Below are positions 35,566 to 47,769 of a stretch of DNA of 64,000 nucleotides, piece after piece. This DNA comes from Naematelia aurantialba (lineage: Eukaryota > Basidiomycota > Tremellomycetes > Tremellales > Naemateliaceae), in assembly GCA_021527695.1 (NCBI GenBank), contig JAKFAO010000003.1, forward strand, positions 744,001 through 808,000. Direction: 5' to 3'. Each line of letters starts with the position of its first letter. Within the stretch, counting starts at the first letter, position 1. Below the pieces are notes generated by a model. It ran no database searches, was not told where the DNA came from, and saw nothing but the letters and a program-made list of their open reading frames with translations. The position numbers and the translations under genes are program-made.

Positions 35566-37051
35566 TCAGATTTTGAATCGAGCCAGAAGGCTCGCTGCCG
35601 TGTCCTTGACCGTGTCGTCCAGAGGCGTATAGCGAATGCCTAATACCCTGGCGGCCTTTGAGCCGTCGACGAAGTTTGATTTTGCAGCGAGCGACTCTCG
35701 ATAGCCGGGTGTCGTGTCGCCTTTGGGGACGTTGGGTAGCTCGGGGTACTCGCGGTTCAAGATCTGTTCGCTCCGTCAACAGCATCCTGGACTTGAAAGG
35801 GCCTCAACATACCACGCAGACATCGTTACCGCTGTACGGCCCGTTGGAGACAATGAAGCGTTCACCACTCGCTTCGGGGACCGTCATAGCTCGGACCTGG
35901 GCTCGAGCGACTAGCGAGCAGTGAGAAAGGCCCCAAGCACTCAGACGACGAGCAACTGACCGTCACGGACATCCACAAAGTTTGACCCGCTCTCGGGGAG
36001 GTCGGACTGCTTCATCTTGCCAGCAACATACGGATAGATTCGGTCTGGATCCGTCAGCCGGTGGCGTTGGATAACTACTTGGTACTTGATACTGACTGCC
36101 GACGGAGTGATTGAGTTTTTTGGGATCGTCACACTGATGGATGATGGGGCCGTATACCATGGGAGGGTGGATCGTAACTCCATCAAAGGACGGCTTTTGG
36201 TCTTCGATGAACTGCCAAAACGCCCGTTCTGCGAGAACCTTGCTTGCTGAATCATCCTCGTCAGCGGAACTCTTGCCATCACCATGAAGGCTAGTCACCT
36301 CGGTATTTAGAGTCGCCAGGAGCAGCCGTACCCAGCTTCTTGCACCTTATGAGGTCTACCGTATTCCAGTCTTCCTCGGTGTAGCTGTTAGAATCAGCGC
36401 TCGCTCGAACTTTGTGAAACGCAGGCTGACCGTGTGGGTTCGGACCCAGGACCATTGATGCTTCCGCTGGATGCCGTGTAGACCACTCGCTGAAGCTGTG
36501 GTCTTCGGAGGTCAGCGTCCGGTACAGCTCGCCAGCCATGCGTAGGACGCACGCGTTCTTTTGAATACTCTTCAGCACTCCTATAGTGCCCTTTACAGCT
36601 GGGATAGCGACGTCGTCCAAGTGTTCTACGACAAAGGTGACGGGACTGTAGCCTATGAGTGTGTGCAGCAGCGTTGGCGCCGGTACAGACCTGGCGACGT
36701 GAGCCACTCCGTCCATGCCCTTGACAGCCTCGTCGAAAGCCCCCTCCTGTGGATGCATGAGATCGTGACTGCCTTGGAGTTTCGATGGGACGCACCGCTG
36801 CAATGTCCTTTACGATGACATAGGTGAACACGCCCTTGCTCCCCTTGAACAGGTCTATCAGGTATTCACCCTTCGCCTCATCTCGAACTGTGCCTCGAAC
36901 GTTGTAGCCCTGCTGGAGGAATTCTCTCACAATATGGCTGCTCTGTCGTCAGGGTGACGGTAAATGTTGGTCCTGCTCAAGGAACGCACGCAGCAATGTA
37001 TCCTGATGCTCCAGTGACGAGGATACTGGATCCGGGCTTGACGGCGGGCAT
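35566..37051 (-). CDS. NAD(P)-dependent SDR reductase/epimerase (Gre2 / flavonoid-reductase-like)
   Basis: The reading starts MPAVKPGSSILVTGASGYIA at 37051, with the nucleotide-binding GxxGxxA. It continues HIVREFLQQGYNVRGTVRDE, GVAHVASPVTFVVEHLDDVA, RVVYTASSGSINGPG, YTEEDWNTVDLIRCKKLG and YRASKVLAERAFWQF (catalytic YxxxK). Next are FDGVTIHPPMVYGP, GKMKQSDLPESGSNFVDVRD, ERFIVSNGPYSGNDVC and the end LLARFKI. About nine short introns are needed. The first exons are 37051-36990, 36937-36796, 36746-36691 and 36645-36549. This extended SDR class reduces aldehydes and ketones. The exact substrate is unknown. It diverges from the sugar transporter across a promoter with the cluster motif. Confidence 0.88.
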
Positions 37052-37431
37052 AACGATGTGCAGCGAGAAAGTGGAGTGCAGGTGCTGTCGTGGTATTCCC
37101 GCTGGGGCAGTGCGTCGTGGTTGTTATCAGGAAGCGATTGATGAGGCCTCGGGCACTGTGCGACATTTTTCGAGCCTCAAGTATTCCCCAAGCTGTCCGA
37201 ACATACCGAGTCGAATGCAAGATAGCAGGAACCTCGACGCAACCTCCAATAGGGAACAGGGTAATGGCGCAATGGCGCTCTCGGGGACCGTCCTGGGCAT
37301 TCGGGGGTTACGGTGCGCTGATAAGCTCTGGCGTGGGCGTCGTTGCATATAAGCTCCGTGCCATCCAACCCAAAACGATAGCCTATACCTCTTTTTTTTT
37401 GCCGCCCTTACCTCGCACTGCACTTGACAAG
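37052..37431. promoter_or_regulatory. divergent promoter with cluster motif pair
   Basis: Between the SDR and sugar-transporter starts, TCGGGG lies at 37281-37286 (in CTCTCGGGGAC) and TTCGGGGG at 37300-37307. The same pair recurs upstream of the other cluster genes. Confidence 0.6.
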
Positions 37432-39193
37432 ATGGGCTTCAGGCAAGACTGGGCGCATGCCACTCCTTATCTCGGCTTCTGCGTCTTCACTTTCTGCTGG
37501 GCCAATGTCATCTTTGGGCTGTCAGTGCCGCTCAGCTGCTACCGAAGAAGGGGCCTTCACTCATATATCGCAGGGACACTTCAACTTTCGGTTCGCTGCA
37601 AGCTCTTCCGTCCTGGCTAAGCCAGTTTGGTACCCACGGTGCTTTGACTACACTCCAGAAGGCGATCGCCAACTCGGGTGAGGTCTCCTCGTTTGTATCG
37701 AACCATCATTAATCCCAGTTAGTCATCTATGTTGGCCGTATTGTCGGTACTCTGACCTTTGAGCCTCTGGCCGAGCGCTTCGGGTACAAGTACCTCTTGG
37801 CCAGTATCGCAGGCATTCAAGTAATATCGGTTGCTAGTGCGTCTGTTTTTATCACATGGGCGCTCCTGGTCTGACCTCGCCTAGTTCAGCTTGCAGCCAC
37901 CAACTTTGAAACTTTCATCGCGGGCCGCACTGTCTCGTACATTGCTGTTGGATGGATCGATGGCACCATCTCGTCCTATGCTTCTGAGATCTCCCCTGCA
38001 GCCCTGCGTGGCTTCTTCTCGGGTCTTCTGGCGCCTATGGCCAACTTGGCCTCCGTCTGGGGCGCCGGCATGTGCCAGCACTATGCGACCGAGACCAAGA
38101 AGATTGGGTGGATGGTGCCGATCTCGGTCCAGCTCATTCCCGTCGTCATGATCATCGCCTGCTGGCCGTTCGCTGTCGAGTCGCCCCGTTGGCTCCTCGC
38201 TCACGGAAAGTCTGACCAAGCCCTTCAGGCACTCAAGAAGCTTCGCCGCAAGGCCGACGTCGACGCCGGGCTGTGTGAGGCCGAGGTCGACGCCCTTGCA
38301 TACGCCATTGAATACGACCGGACCCATGGCACGGCCCGGTGGAGAGACCTCTTCAAGAAGACCGCGTCCACGCAGTTCATCTACACGATCCTTTTCTTCT
38401 TCTTCTATCCGTCGACGGGGAACGCCTTCTACAATGCCTACGGGACAACATTCTTCAAGTCGATCGGTCTCGGCAACGCGTCTTTCACCTACTCGATCCT
38501 GTGCCAACTCTTCGGGATGGTCGGTGGGCTCACGGGTCTGTTCTTGACCGATCGCATTGGTCGCCGTCCATTGCTCATCGTCGGGTCCGCTCTCCTCATT
38601 CTCTTCGATGGTCTGGCGGCCGGCCTCGCGTCCAAGTCAGGTCGCACAGCTACCGATAACCACACTGTGGTTGCTTGTTGGATGTTGATGCTCTTCTCCG
38701 CCAAGATCTCTTGGGCCACACATGCGTACATTGTCGTCCCCGAGATGGGTGGCATCCGCATGCGAAAGAAGCGTACGTCCTCGGGGTAGACCTGTTCCCA
38801 TAAATCTGACTTGGCGCAGTGGTCATGGTCGGTACTACCGTCGATGTGCTCGGCAACTGGCTTTGGGGTTTCTCTGCGCCGTACATCCAGCTGCACTCGG
38901 CCACCAAAGGTCCCAAAATCGGATACCTCTTCATGGGCTTCGCCGGCTTTGCGCTCTTGTTTGCCATCTTCTTCGCCCCCGAGCTCAAGGGCCGATCCCT
39001 CGAGGAAGTCGATGAACTGTTCGTCAAATTCAGGTGGGGATGGGAGTACAAGGGCTACAAGACCACCGGCGTGGGCGCGGCCGTCGCGCAGGTCGAGTAC
39101 GGAGACAAGACCGGCCTTGGCGCTCACACCGATGAGGGCGACGAGGAGAAGAACATGTCTCCCAACGTCCAGGTCCACGTCGTCAACAGTTGA
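37432..39193 (+). CDS. MFS sugar transporter
   Basis: Five exons: 37432-37520, 37574-37677, 37723-37836, 37885-38772 and 38820-39193. They give about 520 residues with twelve predicted membrane helices. Sugar-porter landmarks are FGLDTSTFG in helix 1, EPLAERFGYKYLL after helix 2, FIAGRTVSYIAVGWIDGT, VESPRWLLAHGK before the central loop, TDRIGRRPLLI in the second half and PELKGRSLEEVDELF at the C-terminal end of the last helix. It acts at the plasma membrane, probably as a proton symporter. Specificity is not predictable, but a sugar, sugar acid or disaccharide is most likely. It is divergent from the SDR gene and in the same motif-bearing cluster. Confidence 0.92.
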
Positions 39194-40420
39194 TATGCGT
39201 CTCAAGGCTGGAAGGGGCTTGGGGGAGAGGATGTCTTTCTGGACCAGGTTGTAGGTATAAATCATCCGGCCCTCGAACGGGGATTATGCAGATGATGCCT
39301 TACTCATCGTCCCTCCAATTGGAGACATTCCGGTCATGCTCGTGACCTGCCCTCAAAAGTTGTCTGCATGCCAGACAGCGCCAGGGCCCGGCGGTACCGG
39401 CAGGCGGCTGCCTAAATGCCGACGTGGTTGATAGCACTCTACGCGTCCACGAGGCAGTCATGAGCGGTGTTCTGCATGATATGGAGCCCTTAGGCTATCC
39501 AGGAATGCTGCTATTTGTACTTTTGCACAGAAGTTACTGGCCCCTTACTGCGTTAGGCGATAATCAGCTCCATTCTTCACGAAGCAGGCGAAATCATGGC
39601 TACAGCTCGACATGTTGAAAACTCGTTCACGAGTCCTTGCTGTGCTGGTTCCGCCGAGAGTTCCGAGTTGACGCTCAAAATATCCACGAGAACATCATGG
39701 AGAAGGTATTCGAAGCGGGTATAGGTGCGAGTTGTGGTTTCCAGGTCGTCTCTTGCCACCGTTACGGACTGCCAGCCATGTATGATCCAGCGTCATGGTG
39801 AAGTGAACTTGTGACATGAAATGCCAGTCCCCTCATCGACATTGGTACAGGCTAGTATATAACCAGATTCAACCTGGGACGGCGGATTGAATATTGTGCC
39901 TGTTGAGCCAACTCAGGATGATGTGTACCGTATCTGATTCATGACACAACCTCTCTGCCGAGTCATTTTGGAGCGGAAACTGGCAGTTTTAAGAGAGCCC
40001 ATGCCCCCCATCTGGCAGCTTGAAGTGCTCTAGCAAGTCTCGCATCACATTCAGGTGTTTAATATGCATACGTATGCAAAATGAGGAATACAAGACCGAC
40101 GTGCAGGATGGAGACAGGTGCCACCACGAAGCCGGCATTCTTGATGGCGCTTGCTGTTGCTTCTGCTTTGATGAGAGCTACAGGCTTATTCAGCCCGTGA
40201 ACATACTGAACTTGCTGGTGCATTCAGCCGGAGTGAATGAGTCTAGCAACTCGCTATCGGGATGGCCGGGACCAGCTCGGGTTGCTCGGGGGAGCAGGTG
40301 CTCAGCAGCGGTCTTTTGTTATCCTTGTTCCCATGCAACCCATAAGCATGTCGGACGATATGATTCGCCCGGAATCCCGCACACAGAATCTCCCCAGACC
40401 AATACAGCGAAACGACGACC
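39194..40420. promoter_or_regulatory. intergenic region with cluster motif upstream of oxygenase 1
   Basis: 1.2 kb without a supported gene. About 130 bp before the oxygenase start, CTCGGGTTG (40276) is followed by CTCGGGGGA at 40285-40293, identical to the transposon target site further on. Confidence 0.5.
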
Positions 40421-41875
40421 ATGCCTATTGCTACAAGCGCGCCCAATTTCGCCCCGCCTGCCATCGAGGCGAAACCACCCATTGAGCCGTGGATCCCCCC
40501 GCCCGCCACCAACGAGGACCTCGACTTTGCCCAGCTGCACACCGTCGATCTTGCCCTCCTCGACTCGCCTGATCCCAAGGTCGTTGCTGGGCTAGTCGAG
40601 ACTGTCAAGCAAGCCATCAAGGAAGACGGGTTTCTCTACGTGGTGAATTATGGTGTGTCTCTCGAGCAGGTGAGTTGCACGCCCAAGCTGCCCTGGCTAG
40701 TTTGACCCGAATAGCTTCACCGTCAATTCGCCATAGCACAGCACCTCCACACCAATATCTCGGAGGCGGACAAGGAGGAACTGCTGTGGAGTCCCGAGAC
40801 CGGCGTCTACTCGGGCTACAAGCCGCCGTACGGCTGGAAGGTTCGCCGTCTGTTGCTTCGACAGAGCTCGCCCTGATTCCTACAGCGCCACAAGCAGGCC
40901 CTGGACGGCATCAAGCACTTCAACTTTTACAAGCCTGAGTTTGACGACATCAACCGCGTGCCCAAATGCATCCACCCATATTTCGACGAGATCACCGCGT
41001 TCTGCAATGTGAGTAGTCGAGCCATTAGTCTCGGCCTGACACGCGCAGTACATGACCCAGTCCGTCAACCGCCGCCTGCTCTGCCTGCTGTCTCGTACTC
41101 TCGAGCTCCCCGATGACTACCTCTTTGAGAATGTGCAGTCTCACGGCGGCCCGACCGGCGAGGGGTACTTTCGCCATGCCCTCTTCCAACCTCTAGCTGA
41201 GGAGACCAAGGCCGCGTCCAAAGGGTTGCGGATGCACGGACATTGCGACTTTGGTAGGTCAGCATCGGAAGGAGACAGCTGACGGGGAGGGATGCTCACG
41301 TTGTTGTTCTCGGTCCCTGTCAGCTCCCTGCAAATTTGGGGAATGGATGAGAAGTGGCGATACGTCAAGTACAACCCTGGATCCCTCGTGGTGAACCTCG
41401 GCGAGACGCTTGGTGATTTGGCTCTCCTCGGTGCATGCCCACGACTGACTTGACAGAAATCGTAAGCGGCGGGCATTTCAAGGCCACTCGTCACCGCGTG
41501 TTCGAGCCTCCGGCAGACCAACGCCATCTGGAACGCCTTTCCTTGGTCATCTTTGAAAGCTCAAAGGGCGATCTTAGGATGGAGCCGGCTGACCGTGCGT
41601 CGTGCGAAACGTGCTCACTGCTGATGTCAGACTCGCCGCTCATCCAGCGAGAGGGCTACGTGAATTACCAAGGCTGCTTCAAAGAGTTTAGGCAGGTCCG
41701 TGCCCGAGGTATGCCGGTGCCTACGAACCGGCAGTGGCGGGAGTCTCAGATCATTGGGGGACGAGAAGTTACCGACACGGTCAACAATCAGGTCGGTAAG
41801 GACAGGATTGAGGTCGACGGCAAGCTGTTCACAAAGCGCGAGTTCCATGGCGTGCCCGTCATCCTCCCCGTCTAG
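40421..41875 (+). CDS. 2-oxoglutarate/Fe(II) oxygenase, isopenicillin-N-synthase-like (copy 1)
   Basis: Exons: 40421-40669, 40715-40840, 40886-41008, 41049-41253, about 41290 to about 41411, about 41457 to about 41594, and 41632-41875. The N-terminal part has IKEDGFLYVVNYGVSLEQLH, typical of this family. The iron ligands are H and D of MHGHCDFG and the distal H of GGHFKATRHRV. LQIWGMDEKWRYV and VVNLGETLE match the jelly-roll core. An Arg for 2-oxoglutarate (RLSLVIF) is present. A paralog lies at 57033-58531 with the same intron-flanked layout. Such enzymes hydroxylate or oxidise small molecules. The substrate is unknown. The acceptor after HCDFG is a weak GAG. Confidence 0.9.
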
Positions 41876-41942
41876 GCGAGGACGAAGAGAAACGAGTAGG
41901 CATAGAGTCCGATTGTACAACAGATGGAAAAATCACGCTGCA

Positions 41943-44115
41943 TCACACCAAGCCAAAATCACAGTCTGCTCCCACCACAGCCTGAAACCAATTCTCAGAC
42001 AAGGTCCCTCCGGGAGTGAGCATCTCCAAAGTGTTGGAAGGCGACGTCGGTCCGCTCGCACGCCGCAGCAGATTTGTCATTGCAGCAATCTTCTGACGCT
42101 GAGGTTCGTCCGGGTGGTGGCTCGCCCATGACTGTACGACGTCATCCGCGCGCTCCAGATACGCCTTGGCGTCCGCGCTCTGGTTCTGCTCGTACAGCTT
42201 GAGGTGTATAAACAGGCAACACACAGAATATCAGCCTCGTTGCAATTTCGACTCACCGAGCGGGTACATGACATTTGACCATACATCAATGTAGAATGTG
42301 CCAGCAGCAGACTCGGCCCACCGTGTGGCTTGTTGGGCCCGATTGACAATGGCGGACCACCGTTGGGGAGCAGGCCTGTAGATGAGGTGCGGTGGTAATG
42401 GGGCTGCTGGCCACAGGAATGGGCGAAGGAAGATGAACTGGAGTCAGCAATGCCGATGACTTTGTGAGCTCACCTCCACAGCCACGTAGAAGATGTTGAT
42501 CAGCTCGGCGGCTTCAGGCGTATCAAAGTGAGGCGAGTAAGGCCACGATGTTGGCAGTTGAGCCAGCCAGATATCGATCTCCGTCTGCAAGACAAGGAGT
42601 GATGCGTCGTCTGCTCTCAGCAGACCGGAAGGTGAGTGTGTCAACCGATCTGAGAAACGTCAACTCGAAGACTCGAAGACTAGAAGGATCGGCGGTAGAC
42701 CCGGCCTCGACTCACAAACCCGCCCGAGTAGCACGCTCAGCTTTGTGAACTCGGAAAGAAAGCGGAAGGATGGCGACCACCGACCGGAGCTAGAGTCGCG
42801 GGCGTGATCTGGGTACTCGTGAAGAATCGGTACGTCGCACATGTCGAGATCGATCGCTAATGTCTGGCCTTGTCTCAAAGCCATCCTGCAACCGATTAGC
42901 CAGGTTTCGGAATTCCTCTGTACTAACCATCGATCGGCGCAGATACATGCACCCCAAACTCGGGATCGACGGTTCCTCTGAGCAAAGGGGACGAGATCGA
43001 GAGAGACGATGCGATGTAGAGCCTGAGGTCAGCAAGTCTTCCTGACATCAAACTCACCAGTTCCTGCGCCATCCGAATCGCGAGTCCCAGCTTCAGCCAC
43101 GGGGAACTAGCGCTGCCACCATTGAGGTCGTCACACATGGTGAGCAGAACCAGGACCTGTATGCTGGAGATGGTCGATATCCGACACAACTCTTCGAATT
43201 CTTCGCCTAACAGCAGGCCTCTCAAGGTGAACAGAACGCTGTTTCGGATATCATTCGGCACGTCCCTGGACATTGCAGCCAGTGCGCAGTGTATGATGCG
43301 CACGACCCCAGGGAGGGGTGTGGGAGGCGTCGAGTTGTGATGGAGCTCAGCGAAGAGTTCCCAATACCTCTCGTCTGGTTCGTCGGTAAGAAGGCTGTCC
43401 CGTTAGTGATGCTAGCGGTCTCGACGACCCACCTCTCGTGTTTGGAGATGACTGGAAACACGGTGATGAGTTTTTCGGATGCCGTACCATAGACTATGGA
43501 TTAGCAGGACTGGGGTTTCCAACGACTCACGACTTGAAAGCACCGTCTCCCCCCCGACACTTTCTGCCAGCCTCGCATGAGCGACGTTGAAGAAGGACGT
43601 CGCACGAGCTCTCCGCGCTCGCGCAGGCTGTCGCCCAACCAGTAGCCCCTGTTCATCGGCGTCGCATATGGCGCCCCGATGCAAGTCGTGCTCTACGTCG
43701 ATTGCGTGAAGCTTTCGTTTCACGTGCGCAGGGCAGAACAACCAGACCAGCTGGGACAAGCTCGATCCGCCGAGATAGCCTGGCTCCAGACCTTGGTGGC
43801 CATCCCCCGCTGGAGCCAGCTTGAACATGAGACGCTTACGGGACCGCGTGTCCTGAGGCAGAGTTGGCAGGCTGACATGCTCGATGGACCCACCTTGGGT
43901 GCAGGAGCCACCTTCTGGCAGAGGATGTTGTAATCGACGCAGTGTTTACATACATCAGGCACCTCGTACACGCAGCTGCAACGGCAGTCAGGACACGACT
44001 TTGCACCCCATAGAAGCAGGATCGCTGACCGTATGCGATGCTCGCGACAATAGTCACATGCCCGATGGTACTTGCGCTTCAGCGACGGGCGTTCGAACTC
44101 TCCATCGGTGCTCAT
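41943..44115 (-). CDS. Zn2Cys6 fungal transcription factor
   Basis: The start MSTDGEFERPSLKRKYHRAC is followed by the binuclear zinc cluster. After removal of an intron (CG|gtcagc...ttgcag|C) it reads CDYCREHRIRCVYEV and then PDVCKHCVDYNILC, giving the exact C-x2-C-x6-C-x7-C-x2-C-x6-C spacing. The rest is helical, with pieces typical of the fungal-specific transcription factor middle region, and ends LSENWFQAVVGADCDFGLV at 41943. Multiple introns interrupt it and not all were resolved. It is tail-to-tail with oxygenase 1 (67 bp between stops). A MULE insertion sits about 70-80 bp upstream of its ATG. It is the likely regulator of the surrounding cluster. Confidence 0.87.
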
Positions 44116-44193
44116 TATGCTCTCAGCGCTAGACGGGGACAAATAGTACAAGGATGTGTAAAGTGTAACGGCGTCGTGGGGACACTCGGGGGA
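44116..44193 (-). promoter_or_regulatory. proximal promoter of the transcription factor, ending in the transposon target duplication
   Basis: CTCGGGGGA at 44185-44193 is both the cluster motif and the left copy of the 9-bp target-site duplication. In an empty site it would be followed at about -118 by CTCGGGGTGTTCGGGGGG, now at 54024-54041. Confidence 0.6.
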
Positions 44194-44317
44194 GCAAGTA
44201 TAATTTTGCCCCCCTTTTTGGGAATTTAGCCCTGGGCTCAGCCGACTTTGTTCTTTTTCACCAGCAACTTTGCACTTTTTTTCCCGACCAGCTTGATATT
44301 GCCAGCAACTACATGCA
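44194..44317 (+). repeat. left terminal inverted repeat of the MULE
   Basis: Starts GCAAGTATAATTTTGCCCCC and runs through a CTGGGCTCAGCC palindrome to CATGCA. It pairs with the reverse complement of 53851-53975. Confidence 0.93.
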
Positions 44318-44761
44318 ATCTCGATTCGAGCCTGATTCATGCATGTAATGCAACGGAATCCATGCATGCATGAACTCCATGCTTGATTCTAGCTACCGGT
44401 ATTGTCCAAATTGGATTCGGAGAGTTCAGGAACAGTGAATCGAATCGGTTTATCAATCCATCTTCCATACCCTTCAGGTGCATTGAATGAATCTAACCTG
44501 TAAGGTCACAGTTATGTCAAATTGCGCGTTGAAACCTCCTAAGGGATTGCTCATAAGGGGACTGCTCAATCTGTGGATGTTTCGGGCTAGCGAGATCAAC
44601 TAATGTAGAACATCAATGAACTCTGGTAAACAACGGATGGTTGAACGAATCCTTGCACGTTAAGCATCTTACCATCACATAGAATACTTCGTGAAAAGTG
44701 GATTCAAAGCCTTTCAGCCCATACCGCCCACTCAAGCATTAGATTCGAGACAAGAACCAAG
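44318..44761. other. left subterminal region of the MULE
   Basis: About 440 bp of AT-rich sequence without a gene, between the left repeat and the + strand ORF. It holds ATTCGAG, GATTCG, AATCGAAT and a cluster of ATGCATG repeats (about 44336-44380). It probably contains the promoter of the + strand gene and possibly transposase-binding sites. Confidence 0.5.
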
Positions 44762-47545
44762 ATGGCAACTCCTTCCGAGCTCCAACAAGCTGCCGCCATC
44801 GGACCGCACGCTATGGAATGGGTCAAGGGGATTCGCGAAGATCCCGTATGGCAAAGTCCAGCCGCCAGGAGACGATTCGAAGCACGCTTCGGAGGTCCAG
44901 TGCAAGACTGGCAGTGTTCTGCCGACAGGTACTTCCCACCATCCGCCGTGCGGCTCGGTTTGCGTCGAGTCAACCTGGAAGACCCCGATCTACTTACGAT
45001 TCCAAAGACGGCTCATCGCGGAGTTAGTTGTGAAGGGTCTGGAAAGAAGGACCATATCTCGAATTGTCATCCGGCTTTTATTTATGAGTAAGCTAGATTC
45101 TAAACTTTGTTCTCGAATCTAGCTGATAGCAGCAGAGATCCTAATCTCATCTGCCCCAACTCCGAACCGATACACGGGAAGACTTTTATTACAAAGTGGC
45201 AACTCAACAGCAAAGCCAATGTCTGTCTTCATTGTTACGTGAAACCGGAAACCACCTGCGCAATTAAGAACATCCAGCTACCCTACCGCGGCCTCTGGCA
45301 TATCCTCCGAACACTACCAGAACAGCGCGACCGATACTGGGACAAGCATACAAATCGGACAGTCAGAAAGGCTTCGCTTGCAAGTGTCACCACTCCTCGA
45401 AAACGTCAGAAACTCGAATCGAATATTTCCGGAGCTAGAACTGCCTCCACACGTCTTTCCAACATCGAAAGCAGTTCGAATTTATCTGATCACGCTTCAG
45501 GAGGTCAATTCGACCGAAAGGGAAAGAAACGAGCTGTGATTCAGGAGATATCCTCGTCCCCAACTCCACGATTCGATCGCAGGTTGAAGAGAAAGTTGCA
45601 GAGCTCGGCAGGAGTCGTGGATTTGACTCAGGAGGGTGAGGAGGAGATCGATTACGGACAGGAGGAAGACGACGAAGAGGAGGAGGACGAGCTGGACGAG
45701 CAGGAGCAGGACGAGCAGGAGCAGGACGAGCTGAAACGCGACGACGATCATGTTTCCGAAACGGCTTTCGAGGGCAGCGACAACTGGACACTTCAGCCGG
45801 CCTTCACAGTCATTTCTAAGGTGGCAGAAAGCTCGAAACAAGCTCAACAAGCTGCACCATCCAGTCCCTCTAAAGGTATTAGCTCTTGGAAGTCAGTACC
45901 AACAGTGAAAGTGTCTGCAGCGAGCAATTTACCGCTCAAATCGACTACAACCCGCCCGAAATCTGCCATTCAGTCTTCTGGCCCAATTCGAGAAGCTCCA
46001 AGCAGGTCAGAGCCAAGGATTCCTCCAGCAACAGCACCTGATCCAGCTCCGGCATCTCCAGCGACGGCACCTCCTCCAGGAAAGCGTCCTGCAGCAACTT
46101 CGGCTTCAGTCCCAACGCAGCCTGTGAAATCTACTCCTTCGACTCCTCAGGTCAAGAAGCACGTTTCTACGCGAGGCAAGCCCCAATACATTGACTATAT
46201 TCAATTCGACTCCGAAACTACTCTTCATCCCAATGACCCCCGAGCCTACGTTTCGAACGAACCTCTGTTCAATGTGCCATCACAAATGCTTCTTCCAATT
46301 AATTTGCCCTCAGTCGAATCGACCTCTTCGGATATGTTGCTAAATGATACAATCTATTCTTCGATTCGAGACCGGATTTCGGTTAGTCTCAACCAAGTCC
46401 CTCCTGAATATGCTGCTGTGTCCAATGATTTGATTCGAGTGGGTACACAACTTGGACAGCTTGGTATGTGGCACGCGGACAACAACAGAGCGGTGGCTAC
46501 AGCGGTTGGAGCTTTCGAACATGAGCTAGAAGAGGCTCGGCATAACCTGGATCTGGCTCGAAGCCATGCTGAAAGTTCCGAACTGACAATGAGGGACCTG
46601 GACCGTCGTCTGGCAGACTTGCTGGGGCAAATCGAAAAGAAGGACCAAGAAATCGAGGCCCTGCAAACCCAGCTTCAATCTATCGATTCGGATAGTCGAA
46701 AAGAGGCACACTTGGTCAAACAAGAGCTCAAGACAGTGGAGGAACGCTTCCGCAAAGCCATCAAGGACAGGGATGATGCCGAAATGCAAACCCAGGATGT
46801 CCTTCGAGAGGTGGATCAGCTCAGAGAGACTCTCAATTTGGCACACCAGGAGCAAGATGCAGCAATTCGGGAGCGAGATGTGGCTATTCGGGAGCGAGAT
46901 GCGGCTATTCGGGAGCGAGATGCGGCCATTGGGGAGCGAGATGCAGCAATTCAGAAGCAGTCAGAGGCAATTCGGGCTGGTGAAGAGGCTTCACAGGCTA
47001 AAATCCAAGCCGAGAAGGAGCTCGAAGAACTTCGAACTGTGCCATCCTTCGACTCGCTGCTAAGCAAGCAGGATCTGGAAGAATCGACCAATAGTCTCAA
47101 TGCCCTCAAAGCTCAGACTGAAGACCTTGAGCGAAACCTCAAGCTGGCTGAAGAGAGATTCGAAGCGGAACAAACTGCTCATAACATCACGAAGACTTCT
47201 CTCACACAGGCCGAGCAGGGGAAAGAAGAAACTGCTTTGGATAGGAAGAAGCTCGAATCACAGCTGGCTGAGGCGGAAGAAAAGAGAGAACGGGCTGAGA
47301 AAGAGTTGGAGTCCGCAAATCGGGCAAGGACAAACGCCGAGACAGCGCAAGAGGAGCTTCGAATCGAGGCCGAGAGAATTCGAGCTGAGGCAGAAACACT
47401 TCGAGCTGAAGCAGGAGAGTTGCGCAAGAAACTTGACAAGAATCAAGAGGAAGCTCTCACACCCGATCCGCCAGTTGCCTCTGTCTCTGCTCCAGCTCCT
47501 GTACCACCGACTCCTTCGGTCAGGAGATCAGAGAGGAGGAGGTAG
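44762..47545 (+). CDS. MULE accessory protein with long coiled coil (unrecognised family)
   Basis: Exon 1 starts MATPSELQQAAAIGPHAMEW at 44762. An intron with donor GTAAGC near 45092 and an acceptor near 45136 joins it to the long second exon ending 47545, giving about 900 residues. The N-terminal part (about 1-190) looks folded, with CLHCYVKPETTCAIKN and YRGLWHILRTLPEQRDRYW. A disordered stretch with an acidic EEDELDEQEQ block follows. Residues after about 560 form an almost unbroken coiled coil that includes tandem IRERDAA heptads encoded by 21-bp repeats (46860-46955). It has no enzyme motif. By position it resembles the non-transposase second genes of Mutator elements, but no homology is claimed. 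Confidence 0.75.
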
Positions 47546-47769
47546 AAATATGACGTAGAGGTTTCGGAATTCATATATCATTTTCAGTCATGCAACGTAT
47601 CGCTTCGAAATCACTTGTGCAATACATCGATTCCTTCGAAGAGTCTTACATTTGCTTCTCCGGAAGTGACTGAACTCTGGTTCATACCCTGAGACAATTC
47701 GAATTAATTTAGAAATTCTTCTGTCGATAACATTGGCATCTGCAAGCTAAGGACAAACACGCATCACAT

